In this document: one piece after another, positions 45,903-54,069 of the stretch
Position numbering within the stretch: the first letter of the stretch is position 1
How the letters are laid out: the number at the start of each line of letters is the position of its first letter
Assembly: GCA_910586565.1 (NCBI GenBank)
Contig: CAJUIT010000017.1
Span: forward strand, 1 to 64,000
DNA length: 64,000 nt
Direction of reading: 5' to 3'
Source of the DNA: an uncultured Muribaculaceae bacterium
GTDB taxonomy: Bacteria; Bacteroidota; Bacteroidia; Bacteroidales; Muribaculaceae
Made by a program: the position numbers and the translations under genes
The notes under the pieces: generated by a model
The model's input: only the letters and a program-made list of their open reading frames with translations
Databases searched by the model: none
What the model was told of the DNA's origin: nothing

Positions 45903-48506
45903 ATGTTATCAAAACAGATTCAGAAAACGCCCTCTTTCTTCGGGGCTTACGGTTCACAAAGTCAACAACTCCCGCAGGAACTCCCCTGGAAAGAGAGCGA
46001 AGGCACATTGCTGCGCGCCGTCAACATGAGGCGCGACAAAACCGACCGCCGCATCTGGCGCCCTGCTCCGCTCCCGGCCACGGTGCGTTCCGACTCATGG
46101 CGACCGCTGCAACGACTGCGCCTGCCGGGGTCGGCGCGCGAGGTGCTCTTCATGCAATCGGCAACAATGTTAGGTTTCATCCCGGCGGCCGACACACGTT
46201 CCGAGGCATCTGTCAGCGGCCCGGTAACCGAAATTGGAGTATTGGAGGGCACACCCCTTTTCTTCAGTGCCATAGAGGCGGGAACGGTGAGAGTGCTCAT
46301 GCAACACTCCCCCGCCATCTACCTCACCTATTCGGTTTCTGCCGACGGCACCATCACATTCACAAACCGCGGTGCAATGCCTCCACTCCCGGATATGTCG
46401 CTCACCGTCACCGGCGAAACCACTTTGAGCGAACCTGTCACGGCAATGTCTCTGTCGGGCAACGGCCCGATGCGCACATCGCTCAACCCCGCCGACACAG
46501 CCACGGTCACCTCGCGGCTACTGTCGGCCTACGCCCGACTGCACGAAACTGCCGCCGAAAGCGGTTGCTTCATCCAGCCCACTCTGGCCCGCTACAGATT
46601 GCTCGATGCCGCCGGCGACACCATTTTTGTTTCACCCACAGTGATGCTCTCCCCCACCGGGGGCTTCCAATGCTGCAGCGAAATCACCCTTACTTCTCCT
46701 GACGGCTTGCAGTCGCTCACCAGTGGCGCTCTCACGGCGAGAGCCTACCGTGTGAAACTCACGGGCGGGAGCGCGCTGCCCGCACAGTGGTCGCAAATTG
46801 TGAGAAGCGTGGTTATTGAATCTGTTGGGGAAATCGACCCTGTCGACACCTCACGGCAGGCACGCTCCACTGTCACTACAACCGGTAGCGGCACAACTGT
46901 CAAACTGTATCTGCCGGGGGTAAACCCGGTGGCGGCATCGTTTGCCGTGCGCATGCACACACGTGTTGTGCAGACCCTCTGTCAACCCCCCTTCACGGCA
47001 CATGCCATCCACTCCAATCCGTTCTCATCTGCGGGTAAAACGTTTGATGTGTCGATGTCGCAGCAGGCGGTTGTGAGCGTTCCTGAAGCCTCCCCCCTAA
47101 TGGGGTCAGTGCTCCGCGACAACGTGTGCCATGCGGTTTGCAGCCGTGTGGGCGACCTTCTGCTTAAAGCCGACACCCTCACGCTACCCTTTCAGGGTTA
47201 TTCACCCGCAGCGTTTGCCGTTGAGCGCGGCAATCTCACCAACACACTCTGGCAAGGGGTGGCCACAGTGACAATCGGTGCCGGCGACGGCTCCTCGCGG
47301 CTCGCTGTCGCTCCCTGCGACGGGGGCGATATTTTCAATCCCACAGGGGAGCCGAAGGCATTCTCACCGCTGCTCACCTATCCCGACCCCTCAGCCACAC
47401 AAATCTCCCTTACGGTTACCCGAACCGACTCCACAGGTGCGCAAACCATCTTGACTGAAACCTATCCCCTGTCGCCACTTCCTCAGGCCGGTATCGCCTA
47501 CTATCTCGACCCTGCGCTCGCTCCGATTACACCCCGCTCCTCTGCTTCAAAACTGATTGTGCCGGAGCCGAATCTAACCGAACGGCGCAATGCCGGAGAG
47601 CTCACGGTGTGCCGTGCAACGGGCGACGGCGCTCCATTGTCGGTAGCAAACATGTGCACGGGGCAGGTGCTGGCCGTGACCGAGTCGCCACGTAACCGCT
47701 CATCGTGGGATTTTGCGCGCACGCGCATCCTGCTTTTCGGCTCTTTCGGCACAATGGTAGCAACCCTCGGCAACGATTTCAACCTTCGTTCGTCGGCCAC
47801 TGTCGACACACGTCCCGTCATTTCAGCCGGCGCGGTGAGCGGTGCCTCCACCCAAAGCGGTGCCGTGGTTCTCGCCATCGCCGGAGGCGACCTCATCTCA
47901 ATCGGTTCGGGAGCGGTGAAAACCCTGTTGAGCAACTGCAAAGCCGAATGCGCCGGAATCTGCACGGCCCACAATGAGATTCTGCTGTCAGCTGCAGGAG
48001 GGCCGCTGCGACGAATCGCGTTCGACTCCGTCAACAGCGGAGAACAGCCCGAAATTGATATTCCCGACGTAGAGAACGTAACCCTGATGCAATTCGAGAA
48101 CCACACCTACGCGGCGGCCGCCAATGCATTGCTCGATGTGGAAACCGACACATTCCCGCAACCCGGCCTCGACACCCTTCTCACCCTGCGCCACCCGCTG
48201 CCGCGCCTTAACACCGGCAAGTATAAAGGTAATCGCATCACCCACGCCATGCTCAGGCTGTTTGGCTCCAACATACACGGATGGGTAACTTTCGCTGCCG
48301 ACAACGGCTCGCGCAGCGCTGAAACATTGCTCACCCTGCGCCTCGGTCAACGCACAACCACCACTTTCGCATCCGAAAACACTCTGAGTGCCCCGATTTT
48401 TGTTCCCGCCATAATTCCTCGCAGCGAATGGCTCGAAACCACGGTGAAAGCCACCATATCGGCCGATGCCGAATGGCATCCGGCTGAATTCGCCCAAAGC
48501 TGCTGA
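45903..48506 (+). CDS. Large beta-rich protein of the phage-derived module; possible tail or neck hub
   Basis: An 867-residue protein with no signal peptide or membrane segment. The N-terminus (FFGAYGSQSQQLPQELPWKE, AVNMRRDKTDRRIW) precedes long S/T/A-rich beta-type sequence. A region near 590-720 has repeated short strands (TRILLFGSFGTMVATLG, SGAVVLAIAGGDLISIGSG) that suggest a beta-propeller. The end (FVPAIIPRSEWLETTVKATI) resembles, loosely, the closing domain of podovirus tail-stabilisation proteins such as P22 gp10. That assignment is inference. It starts a run of capsid-related genes, 118 bases after ftsZ. Codons end mostly in C, as in dcw genes. Confidence 0.5.
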   Translation: MLSKQIQKTPSFFGAYGSQSQQLPQELPWKESEGTLLRAVNMRRDKTDRRIWRPAPLPATVRSDSWRPLQRLRLPGSAREVLFMQSATMLGFIPAADTRSEASVSGPVTEIGVLEGTPLFFSAIEAGTVRVLMQHSPAIYLTYSVSADGTITFTNRGAMPPLPDMSLTVTGETTLSEPVTAMSLSGNGPMRTSLNPADTATVTSRLLSAYARLHETAAESGCFIQPTLARYRLLDAAGDTIFVSPTVMLSPTGGFQCCSEITLTSPDGLQSLTSGALTARAYRVKLTGGSALPAQWSQIVRSVVIESVGEIDPVDTSRQARSTVTTTGSGTTVKLYLPGVNPVAASFAVRMHTRVVQTLCQPPFTAHAIHSNPFSSAGKTFDVSMSQQAVVSVPEASPLMGSVLRDNVCHAVCSRVGDLLLKADTLTLPFQGYSPAAFAVERGNLTNTLWQGVATVTIGAGDGSSRLAVAPCDGGDIFNPTGEPKAFSPLLTYPDPSATQISLTVTRTDSTGAQTILTETYPLSPLPQAGIAYYLDPALAPITPRSSASKLIVPEPNLTERRNAGELTVCRATGDGAPLSVANMCTGQVLAVTESPRNRSSWDFARTRILLFGSFGTMVATLGNDFNLRSSATVDTRPVISAGAVSGASTQSGAVVLAIAGGDLISIGSGAVKTLLSNCKAECAGICTAHNEILLSAAGGPLRRIAFDSVNSGEQPEIDIPDVENVTLMQFENHTYAAAANALLDVETDTFPQPGLDTLLTLRHPLPRLNTGKYKGNRITHAMLRLFGSNIHGWVTFAADNGSRSAETLLTLRLGQRTTTTFASENTLSAPIFVPAIIPRSEWLETTVKATISADAEWHPAEFAQSC

Positions 48507-48535
48507 AACCACTCTCTTAAGCTGAGAACCCTCTC

Positions 48536-48569
48536 CAAAAAGTAAGGGAAATCTCACGATTTCCCTTAC
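48536..48569. terminator. Terminator-like hairpin after the large virion-type gene
   Basis: Perfect 11-bp arms GTAAGGGAAAT / ATTTCCCTTAC. The T run lies on the minus-strand side (48536-48540), so it may also stop minus-strand transcripts. Confidence 0.6.
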
Positions 48570-48876
48570 CCAAATACATAGTAGTATTACCAGTCAATTT
48601 CGTTCCGACGGCTGCCGCGATTTCCGGGCGGAATCCCGCTGCAACATCGGGTTATGTGTAAAATATAAGCAATGATAATCAAATTCCGGCTGTAAACGGC
48701 ACAGGTTGAAATGCCTGCCTTCCCCCTCGGCGGTGTGTCAATCGTGATTGGCATGCCGCCGAATCTTTTGCGGATACACCGATGTGGCTTTCAAGGTTTC
48801 ACGAACTCGCCGAAAGCATCGCATCTGTGTAAACACAACCACATTGTATATCATGGCTGCAATAAGCTTGATGCCA

Positions 48877-48907
48877 CAAAGATACAACAACTAAAACACC
48901 ATTGCAA
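48877..48907 (-). promoter_or_regulatory. Minus-strand promoter with no obvious gene
   Basis: Minus strand TTG (48905-48907), 20-base spacer, TATCTTTG (48877-48884). Two hairpins follow in its direction, at 48729-48760 and 48536-48569. Confidence 0.45.
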
Positions 48908-48933
48908 GCGACACACGCAAAAATATGCCTCCA

Positions 48934-49118
48934 AGAAACTGTTTAAATTTATTTTCAGAGAATTTTGAGATGGATTTTCGAGATGTTTAAGCAAGTTGAA
49001 GAAGGAGCGATGCGGGCATCGTGACTGATGAAACTTGGCTGAAACAGCCGGAAAGACATCCAAAATTCCTGAAAAACAAAGTATAATATTAAAGTTGGAA
49101 TAAATTTAAACAGTTTCT
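48934..49118. mobile_element. MITE-like element with 20-base terminal inverted repeats
   Basis: AGAAACTGTTTAAATTTATT at 48934-48953 is repeated exactly inverted at 49099-49118, enclosing 145 bases with no gene. This suggests a non-autonomous remnant of an insertion sequence. No clear target duplication was seen. It lies between the large virion-type gene and the scaffold-like gene. Confidence 0.7.
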
Positions 49119-49178
49119 AAAACGGCCTATCTGCAATATTTAGGATTTTTAAGCCCCGAAGCCTCTCACTTCCGGTTC

Positions 49179-49186
49179 TAATTTTG
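49179..49186 (+). promoter_or_regulatory. -7 promoter box for the capsid operon
   Basis: TAATTTTG 49 bases before the ATG at 49236, just downstream of the MITE-like element. Confidence 0.45.
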
Positions 49187-49235
49187 CATCGCCGACGCGG
49201 AAACACCGTAGGCTTTTTAATCAATCTTTTTTACA

Positions 49236-49634
49236 ATGAATCAGAAAAAGAAAGAATCTCCCGCAACGGGCGAGATGCCTCAGGCACCACCCGAATCCAC
49301 CCCCGCTGCCACACAACCCGATGTGGCTCAACCCGAACCGCCGCAAGAGCCGGAACCGGAACCCCTCGGACAGGCTAACACTGAAGAGCATCAACAAGAG
49401 CTACCCGCACCCGAAGCCCCCCAGCCACCAACAGCCGATGAGATTGCGGCACTTGTGGCCGAGGCCGAGCAAAAAGGCTACCTTCGCGGCCGCAACGAGC
49501 AGATTGAGGAACTTATGCGCATCCCTCCGATGATGGCACCGCTCCACGACGCGCGCCCCGACGACCCTCCCCTCCCCGAGGAACCCGACTTTCAGTTCCT
49601 GTCGCGCCAACGGGTGTCGATATGGGATAAATAA
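49236..49634 (+). CDS. Proline/glutamate-rich protein upstream of capsid; possible scaffold
   Basis: A 132-residue protein. Residues 1-70 are a disordered P/E/Q/A-rich stretch. Residues 70-95 form a helix (ADEIAALVAEAEQKGYLRGR) and the C-terminus (FQFLSRQRVSIWDK) looks like a docking tail. No family recognised. Position just before the capsid gene, small size and an acidic helical character fit a capsid scaffolding protein, but this is an inference from context. Confidence 0.6.
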   Translation: MNQKKKESPATGEMPQAPPESTPAATQPDVAQPEPPQEPEPEPLGQANTEEHQQELPAPEAPQPPTADEIAALVAEAEQKGYLRGRNEQIEELMRIPPMMAPLHDARPDDPPLPEEPDFQFLSRQRVSIWDK

Positions 49635-49702
49635 CATGTTGACGACAAAGCGCTGTCGCTTTTCTGCAACTCAAATCAACAACCGTTTAAATTTTATCAC
49701 GC

Positions 49703-49873
49703 ATGAAGGTATTACACAAAATCCTTGATTTTCTGAAACTTCTGGCAGGAGTGCTGGGGTGCATCGGTGCAACGCGCAAAAGGGGAAAAACTCCCTGCGG
49801 CACGCCCCCGCCCGCCGAAGAAGAAACGGAGGGCTCCGCGCCTTCCAACGATACACTTCCCGAGGCGGAGTAA
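49703..49873 (+). CDS. Tiny protein with N-terminal hydrophobic segment
   Basis: A 56-residue frame from a clean ATG between the scaffold-like and capsid genes. Residues 4-22 (LHKILDFLKLLAGVLGCIG) are hydrophobic and amphipathic, followed by a basic patch (TRKRGKT) and an acidic, proline-rich tail. It could be a small phage membrane protein. Function unknown. Spacing of about 70 bases on both sides suits an operon. Confidence 0.5.
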   Translation: MKVLHKILDFLKLLAGVLGCIGATRKRGKTPCGTPPPAEEETEGSAPSNDTLPEAE

Positions 49874-49942
49874 TCTCCGCACATTGAAACAACACACATT
49901 TAGCAACTTATTTATCAACACTTTAAACTCACACTTACAATT

Positions 49943-51385
49943 ATGAAGAGAATTTTTGAAAGCGTTAAGGATGGTCTTATGAAATGGCTTGGCAGCGAGA
50001 CCGGAGCCGGTGCAGTGGCACTCATGCTCCTGATGATGTGCGCATGGCTGCTGGGATGGATTATGGGGCACGCTATGGGCGGTGTTACCCAGGTGTTCGA
50101 GCAATCGGCCTACGGGCTTCACGGCGCAGCTGCCACGGCTGCCACCGTGGTGGGTGTGGCCGGAGTGGGCCGTCACATCACCGGTCAGCCACTCACAACA
50201 GCCGTAGCCGACAGCGTGTCGCCGCAGCTGCTGCGCAACGAGATTGACGACCGCATCGTCAAAATCCGCCCCATGTCGACACCCCTCGACCAGATTTCAC
50301 GCTATGGCGGAGCACGCCTTTGCGGCTCGATGAAGGTTGAATACTACTCGGTCGACACCAAACCGGCCACTGCACGCCTCACAAAGGCTGTGGCAGCCGA
50401 CGACGGACGCGGTAACGGCTACGTGCAGGTGTCGCTCGAAACCGACAACAACGCCATTTTCCAGCCCACCACAACCCTCATTGTGCCGGGCACAAAGGCT
50501 TCCGACGGCGGCTCGCTTGTGCTCTACGTGGTGAGCAACGACGGCACCTCCTCGGGGCTCAAGGTGATTGCCGTTAACAACAAGTCGGGCAGCGCCTACG
50601 CCCTCCCCGCGTTGGCCGCAGGCACCGAGCTGGTGCGCATGGGTCGTGCCGCCACCGAGCTCGACGTGATGACCTCGCAGTTTGAGGCCCTCCCCACCAA
50701 GAGCGACAACCTGTGCCAGATTTTCAAAGCTCAGGTGGAGCAATCGACATTCATGAAAATCGCCAACAAAGAGGTGGGTTGGACATTTTCCGACCAGGAG
50801 GAAGCAGCCATCATCGACATGCGCATGGGGATGGAGAAGAACTTCCTGTTCGGCCACAAAACCCGCTTTGCCGACCCTGTGAAGGGTGAAGAAGTGCTCC
50901 TCACAGGTGGCGTGTGGAACCAGACCTCCAACCGATTCACCTACAGCGCCGAAAAGGCCATTGACGAGGAGTGGCTGGTGAAGCTGTGCCGTCAGGCGTT
51001 CAGCCACAACGCCGGTTCGTCGAAAAAGGTGCTTTTAGCAGGCTCCGACCTCATTGAGAAGCTTCACCTCGCCGGCTCGCAGAGGGTGATGGTCAACGAC
51101 GCCACAGTGACGAAGTGGGGTCTTGATTTCACCGAAATCCACTCAAAATTCGGCACACTCTATGTGCTTCTGGCCGAAGTGTTCGACCAATGCGGAATGC
51201 CCGGCAACGGCATGGTAATCGACCCAGAGTACATCACGAAATACTGTCATGTGCCCTTCCGCACAGAGCGCCTGAATCTGCGCCAGAGCGGCGTTCGCAA
51301 CGTCGACGCGATAGTCATCACCGAGGCAAGCTGCCTGGTACTCCGTTATCCCGAAAGCCACATGAGAATCGAGGTTCAGCAGTGA
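49943..51385 (+). CDS. Major capsid-like protein (HK97 fold, SU10/DUF5309-like) with N-terminal membrane segment
   Basis: A 480-residue protein. Residues 1-25 are charged, residues 26-47 (AVALMLLMMCAWLLGWIMG) form a strong membrane helix, and a second hydrophobic A/V-rich stretch spans about 60-75. From about residue 95 the sequence resembles SU10-type major capsid proteins: STPLDQISRYGGA, KSDNLCQIFKAQVEQST, EKNFLFGHKTRF, LLTGGVWNQTS, VLLAGSDLIEKLHLAG, and the domain end VRNVDAIVITEASCLVLRYP. Capsid identity comes from this pattern and the portal and terminase nearby. A membrane helix fused to a capsid protein is unusual. Confidence 0.72.
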   Translation: MKRIFESVKDGLMKWLGSETGAGAVALMLLMMCAWLLGWIMGHAMGGVTQVFEQSAYGLHGAAATAATVVGVAGVGRHITGQPLTTAVADSVSPQLLRNEIDDRIVKIRPMSTPLDQISRYGGARLCGSMKVEYYSVDTKPATARLTKAVAADDGRGNGYVQVSLETDNNAIFQPTTTLIVPGTKASDGGSLVLYVVSNDGTSSGLKVIAVNNKSGSAYALPALAAGTELVRMGRAATELDVMTSQFEALPTKSDNLCQIFKAQVEQSTFMKIANKEVGWTFSDQEEAAIIDMRMGMEKNFLFGHKTRFADPVKGEEVLLTGGVWNQTSNRFTYSAEKAIDEEWLVKLCRQAFSHNAGSSKKVLLAGSDLIEKLHLAGSQRVMVNDATVTKWGLDFTEIHSKFGTLYVLLAEVFDQCGMPGNGMVIDPEYITKYCHVPFRTERLNLRQSGVRNVDAIVITEASCLVLRYPESHMRIEVQQ

Positions 51386-51572
51386 GCCGCCTGCAGCCTC
51401 CCCGCGCTGCCACCCCCCTGAACAAAGAGCCGGCCTCCCGCTGGCTCTTTCCCGTATCTACCTCTCCCAAAACACACTCCACCCTCTCTCCAAGCCCACC
51501 TTTCACCACCTACCCGTTATATAGCAGCTCTTATAACTTTTATAAATCTTATAAATCTTATAAGACTCACAT

Positions 51573-51656
51573 CTCCCTCCTGACTTCTGACTTCTCCCTC
51601 CTGACTTCTGACTTCTCCCTCCTGACTTCTGACTTCTCTCTCCTGACTTCTAACTT
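51573..51656 (+). repeat. Four tandem copies of a 21-base pyrimidine-rich unit
   Basis: Units start at 51573, 51594, 51615 and 51636 with consensus CTCCCTCCTGACTTCTGACTT; the last copy is slightly diverged. The tract lies 20 bases before the ATG of the next gene and belongs to the GAAGTCAGAA repeat family in reverse complement. Confidence 0.9.
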
Positions 51657-51675
51657 CTTACCCCCCTTTTTATTC

Positions 51676-52206
51676 ATGAAAGTAGAATATTCAAAAGCTG
51701 ATATGCTGGCGCTCTGGAAGCGCCGGCATTTGCTCGTTTCGCCCCGCACCGACGGGGCTGTGAGCCGCCACGATAATGTGGAGGTCGACGCAATGTGCAT
51801 CGAAGCGATGCGCCTGCGTTATGTTGAATTGCTTGCCACTGCCCCTGCGCGCCTGCTTGTGCCGCAGAATGTGGCTATCAACGCGAAGCTCACCCGCACC
51901 TATCAGGGCACGGGCTATCTCACTGTGCCCGATAATGTTGTGAGGGTGCTGTCGGTGAAGCTGAGTGGCTGGGAGCGCGCGGCACCCGTAACCGATGCCG
52001 ACGCGGCCCAGCGGCGCCTCGAGGGGAACCGCTATGCCTGCGGCGGTGTGGCAGCCCCGGTGGCTGTGGCGCGCTCAAAAGGGGTGATAGAGCTGTATGC
52101 GCTACCCCATTCGCGGTCGCTCCCACTTGTGGAGAGTGTGACGGCTATTGTCGATCCCGGCCCCGAGCTTTATGTGATGGATGAGGAACTTTTGGGGAGC
52201 TTCTAA
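51676..52206 (+). CDS. Neck/connector-like protein between capsid and portal
   Basis: A 176-residue soluble protein, no signal or membrane segment. The N-terminal helices (YSKADMLALWKRRHLLVSP, VDAMCIEAMRLRYVELLATA) and beta-rich C-terminal part (GTGYLTVPDNVVRVLSVKLSGW, GVIELYALP) fit small head-to-tail connectors of podovirus-like phages, which are often encoded beside the portal. The family is not recognised with certainty. ATG 51676 is chosen since upstream in-frame sequence is the 21-base tandem repeat. From this gene rightward codons end mostly in G rather than C. Confidence 0.55.
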   Translation: MKVEYSKADMLALWKRRHLLVSPRTDGAVSRHDNVEVDAMCIEAMRLRYVELLATAPARLLVPQNVAINAKLTRTYQGTGYLTVPDNVVRVLSVKLSGWERAAPVTDADAAQRRLEGNRYACGGVAAPVAVARSKGVIELYALPHSRSLPLVESVTAIVDPGPELYVMDEELLGSF

Positions 52207-52247
52207 TTTTTAAATTGCTGGTATAAACTATTAATTAAAAGATTGTT

Positions 52248-53843
52248 ATGAACGCTTCAAATATCAAAATGAACAACGCAAAGATGATGAATAATGATGT
52301 GAAAATGTATGCAAAAGCTATTGAGGCTGATGTGGTTAAGATTATCAACGGCCTTGGAGGAGCAGTAAGCTCCCCCGAGGTGGCGCGTCGTGTGCTCGAG
52401 GAGGCACACGCGGCATGGGTGCGCATGGGCACCCTGCGTGCGCGCCGCGAGCGCTATCTGCGCTACACCTATGGCGACCAGTGGTCGGACCCCGTGAGGA
52501 AGCGCAACGGGAAAATTGTGACCGAAGGGGAGCAGTTTGCCGCTGGGGGGAGCGCCCCGCTCACCAACAATCTTATCCGCCGCATGGTGAAAGCCGTGGT
52601 GGGTCGCTACCGCATGGATAAAAGTGCGGCCGGAGCCACCGGAGCGGCGGGCGTAGCTAAAGCCGTCGGAGCGACGGCGAATGCCGCGGGAGAGGGCATG
52701 CAGGCGGGCGCTCCTACCGGGGATGTGTGGGATTTCAACAGGCTCGACGAGCTTGATGCGCGCACCCTCGAGGAGTTTCTCATCTCCGGGATGGCGGTGC
52801 ACCGTGTGTGGCGTGAGCGCCGCTGCGGTGGCAGCGGCGTGTGGGTTGACAATGTGTCGCCCGCACGCTTTTTCGTCAATGCCGTGAGCGATGTGCGCGG
52901 CAGCGACATCGAGCTTATCGGCCGGTTGGTCGACATGAGTATGGGGGAGCTGCTGATGCGCTTCAGCGGTGGTGATGCCGCGCGCGCCGGGAAGCTGCGG
53001 GCGCTCTACAGCGCCATGGAGGGTGCCGGGTCGGTGTTTGCCACCGACAGTGTGAGCGCCGGCACCGACTTTTTCCACGCTCCTGCGGGAAAATGCCGCG
53101 TGATTGAGACGTGGCGGCTTGAGTGCCGTGAGGTGCTGCGCTGCCACGACCGGCTCTCGGCCACATTTTTTGTGATTGATGCGGGCCGCGGGCGTGAGCT
53201 GTCGCGCCTTAACGGGCGCCGACGCCGCAAGGGGCTGCCCGAGGTGTCGAGCCGCTGGGAGGTGAGCGCGGTGTGGCGCTGCCGCATGCTGGCACCCGAC
53301 GGGAGCGTGCTCGATGAGTTCGACTCTCCTCTGCGCGGGGGCGCACACCCGTTTGCAGTGAAGCTCTACCCGCTGGTCGACGGGGATGTTCACTCGCTTG
53401 TTGAGGATGTAATCGACCAGCAACGGAATGTTAACCGCCTGATAACGCTGCTCGACAGGATGATGGGCACGGCCGCCAAGGGGGTGCTTCTGTTCCCCAC
53501 CGGCTGCAAGGTTGAGGGGCAGAAATGGAGCGAGCTTGCCGAGCGCTGGAGCGACCCGGGTGGTGTGATTCCCTACCGCCCCTATCAGGGTGCGGAGCCT
53601 CACCAGGTGGTGACTCCGATTAGCGATTTCGGGGCCAACACGCTGCTGAAGATGCAGATGGGGCTGTTTGAGGATGTGTCGGGGGTGAGCGACGCTTTGA
53701 TGGGGAAATCGGTGAGCGGTGTGGTTGGAATCGAGCGCTACGAGAGTGAGGTGCGCAATGCGTCGGTGGCGGTTAACGACCTGCTGCGGAGTTTCGGGGA
53801 ATTCACGGGGATGCGCGACCGTCTGATGGGGTGTTTCGGTTAG
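52248..53843 (+). CDS. Phage portal protein, P22-like
   Basis: A 531-residue protein. SAPLTNNLIRRMVKAVVGRYRM near 103-124 is the typical stem-proximal start of portals that begin with nucleic-acid-channel helices. HPFAVKLYPLVDGDVHSLVEDVIDQQRNVNRL near 366-397 and GLFEDVSGVSDALMGKS near 472-488 fit the wing/stem and crown regions. A low-complexity A/G-rich insertion (residues about 126-150) replaces a loop. It would form the dodecameric DNA gate of a capsid. A phage-type gene precedes and another follows it. Confident as a portal, less so for subtype. Confidence 0.78.
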   Translation: MNASNIKMNNAKMMNNDVKMYAKAIEADVVKIINGLGGAVSSPEVARRVLEEAHAAWVRMGTLRARRERYLRYTYGDQWSDPVRKRNGKIVTEGEQFAAGGSAPLTNNLIRRMVKAVVGRYRMDKSAAGATGAAGVAKAVGATANAAGEGMQAGAPTGDVWDFNRLDELDARTLEEFLISGMAVHRVWRERRCGGSGVWVDNVSPARFFVNAVSDVRGSDIELIGRLVDMSMGELLMRFSGGDAARAGKLRALYSAMEGAGSVFATDSVSAGTDFFHAPAGKCRVIETWRLECREVLRCHDRLSATFFVIDAGRGRELSRLNGRRRRKGLPEVSSRWEVSAVWRCRMLAPDGSVLDEFDSPLRGGAHPFAVKLYPLVDGDVHSLVEDVIDQQRNVNRLITLLDRMMGTAAKGVLLFPTGCKVEGQKWSELAERWSDPGGVIPYRPYQGAEPHQVVTPISDFGANTLLKMQMGLFEDVSGVSDALMGKSVSGVVGIERYESEVRNASVAVNDLLRSFGEFTGMRDRLMGCFG

Positions 53844-53887
53844 ATTTTTTAACTGCGATGGGAAAGATTCCGGCACTACCACGGTTG

Positions 53888-53895
53888 TAATTTTG
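53888..53895 (+). promoter_or_regulatory. -7 promoter box before the small phage-type genes
   Basis: TAATTTTG lies about 175 bases before the ATG at 54070, directly after the portal gene. Weak evidence, since a repeat tract separates it from the gene. Confidence 0.3.
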
Positions 53896-53907
53896 CGGGG
53901 GGAAGAG

Positions 53908-53983
53908 GAGACGAAAGACAAAAGACGAAAGACAAAAGCGAGGTTAGTTTTTAGTCGGGAGTTTTTAGTTTTTAGAGGCTGGC
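53908..53983. repeat. AGACAAAAGACGAAA and TTAGTTTTTAG modules after the portal gene
   Basis: Two low-complexity modules in series lead into palindromic copy 5. The same order recurs at 57897-57960, 58923-59000 and 63754-63800. Confidence 0.8.
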
Positions 53984-53993
53984 CGGGGTTGCA

Positions 53994-54047
53994 TTCGGCG
54001 AAGCCGCGCGTAGAGCCGCCATATATGGCGGCTTGATATGGCGGCTT
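53994..54047 (+). repeat. Palindromic repeat copy 5 (long tail) with a partial second core
   Basis: TTCGGCGAAGCCGCGCGTAG then the perfect core, followed by a truncated ATATGGCGGCTT. Orientation: tail then palindrome. Confidence 0.88.
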
Positions 54048-54069
54048 GGGGAGGGGGATTGAAGAGAAG

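Larger units (their letters stand above)
48507..48933. other. Gene-free stretch before the MITE-like element
   Basis: No convincing gene. It contains a terminator-like hairpin (48542-48569), a GGCGGTGTGTC-type hairpin (48729-48760) and a minus-strand promoter (48877-48907). A short open frame at 48711-48968 runs into the downstream element and was not accepted. Confidence 0.6.

Noticed and set aside
48711..48968. 85-residue plus-strand frame
   Set aside because: It starts in a hairpin, crosses a minus-strand promoter and ends inside the MITE-like element; no protein signal.
51541..51660. The tandem tract as a coding repeat
   Set aside because: Although in frame with the next gene for seven-codon units, no start or family signal supports translation.
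51190..51675. Upstream extension of the neck gene, open for 162 codons
   Set aside because: It overlaps the end of the capsid gene out of frame and then reads the 21-base tandem repeats (LLTSDFS units); the ATG at 51676 is the plausible start.
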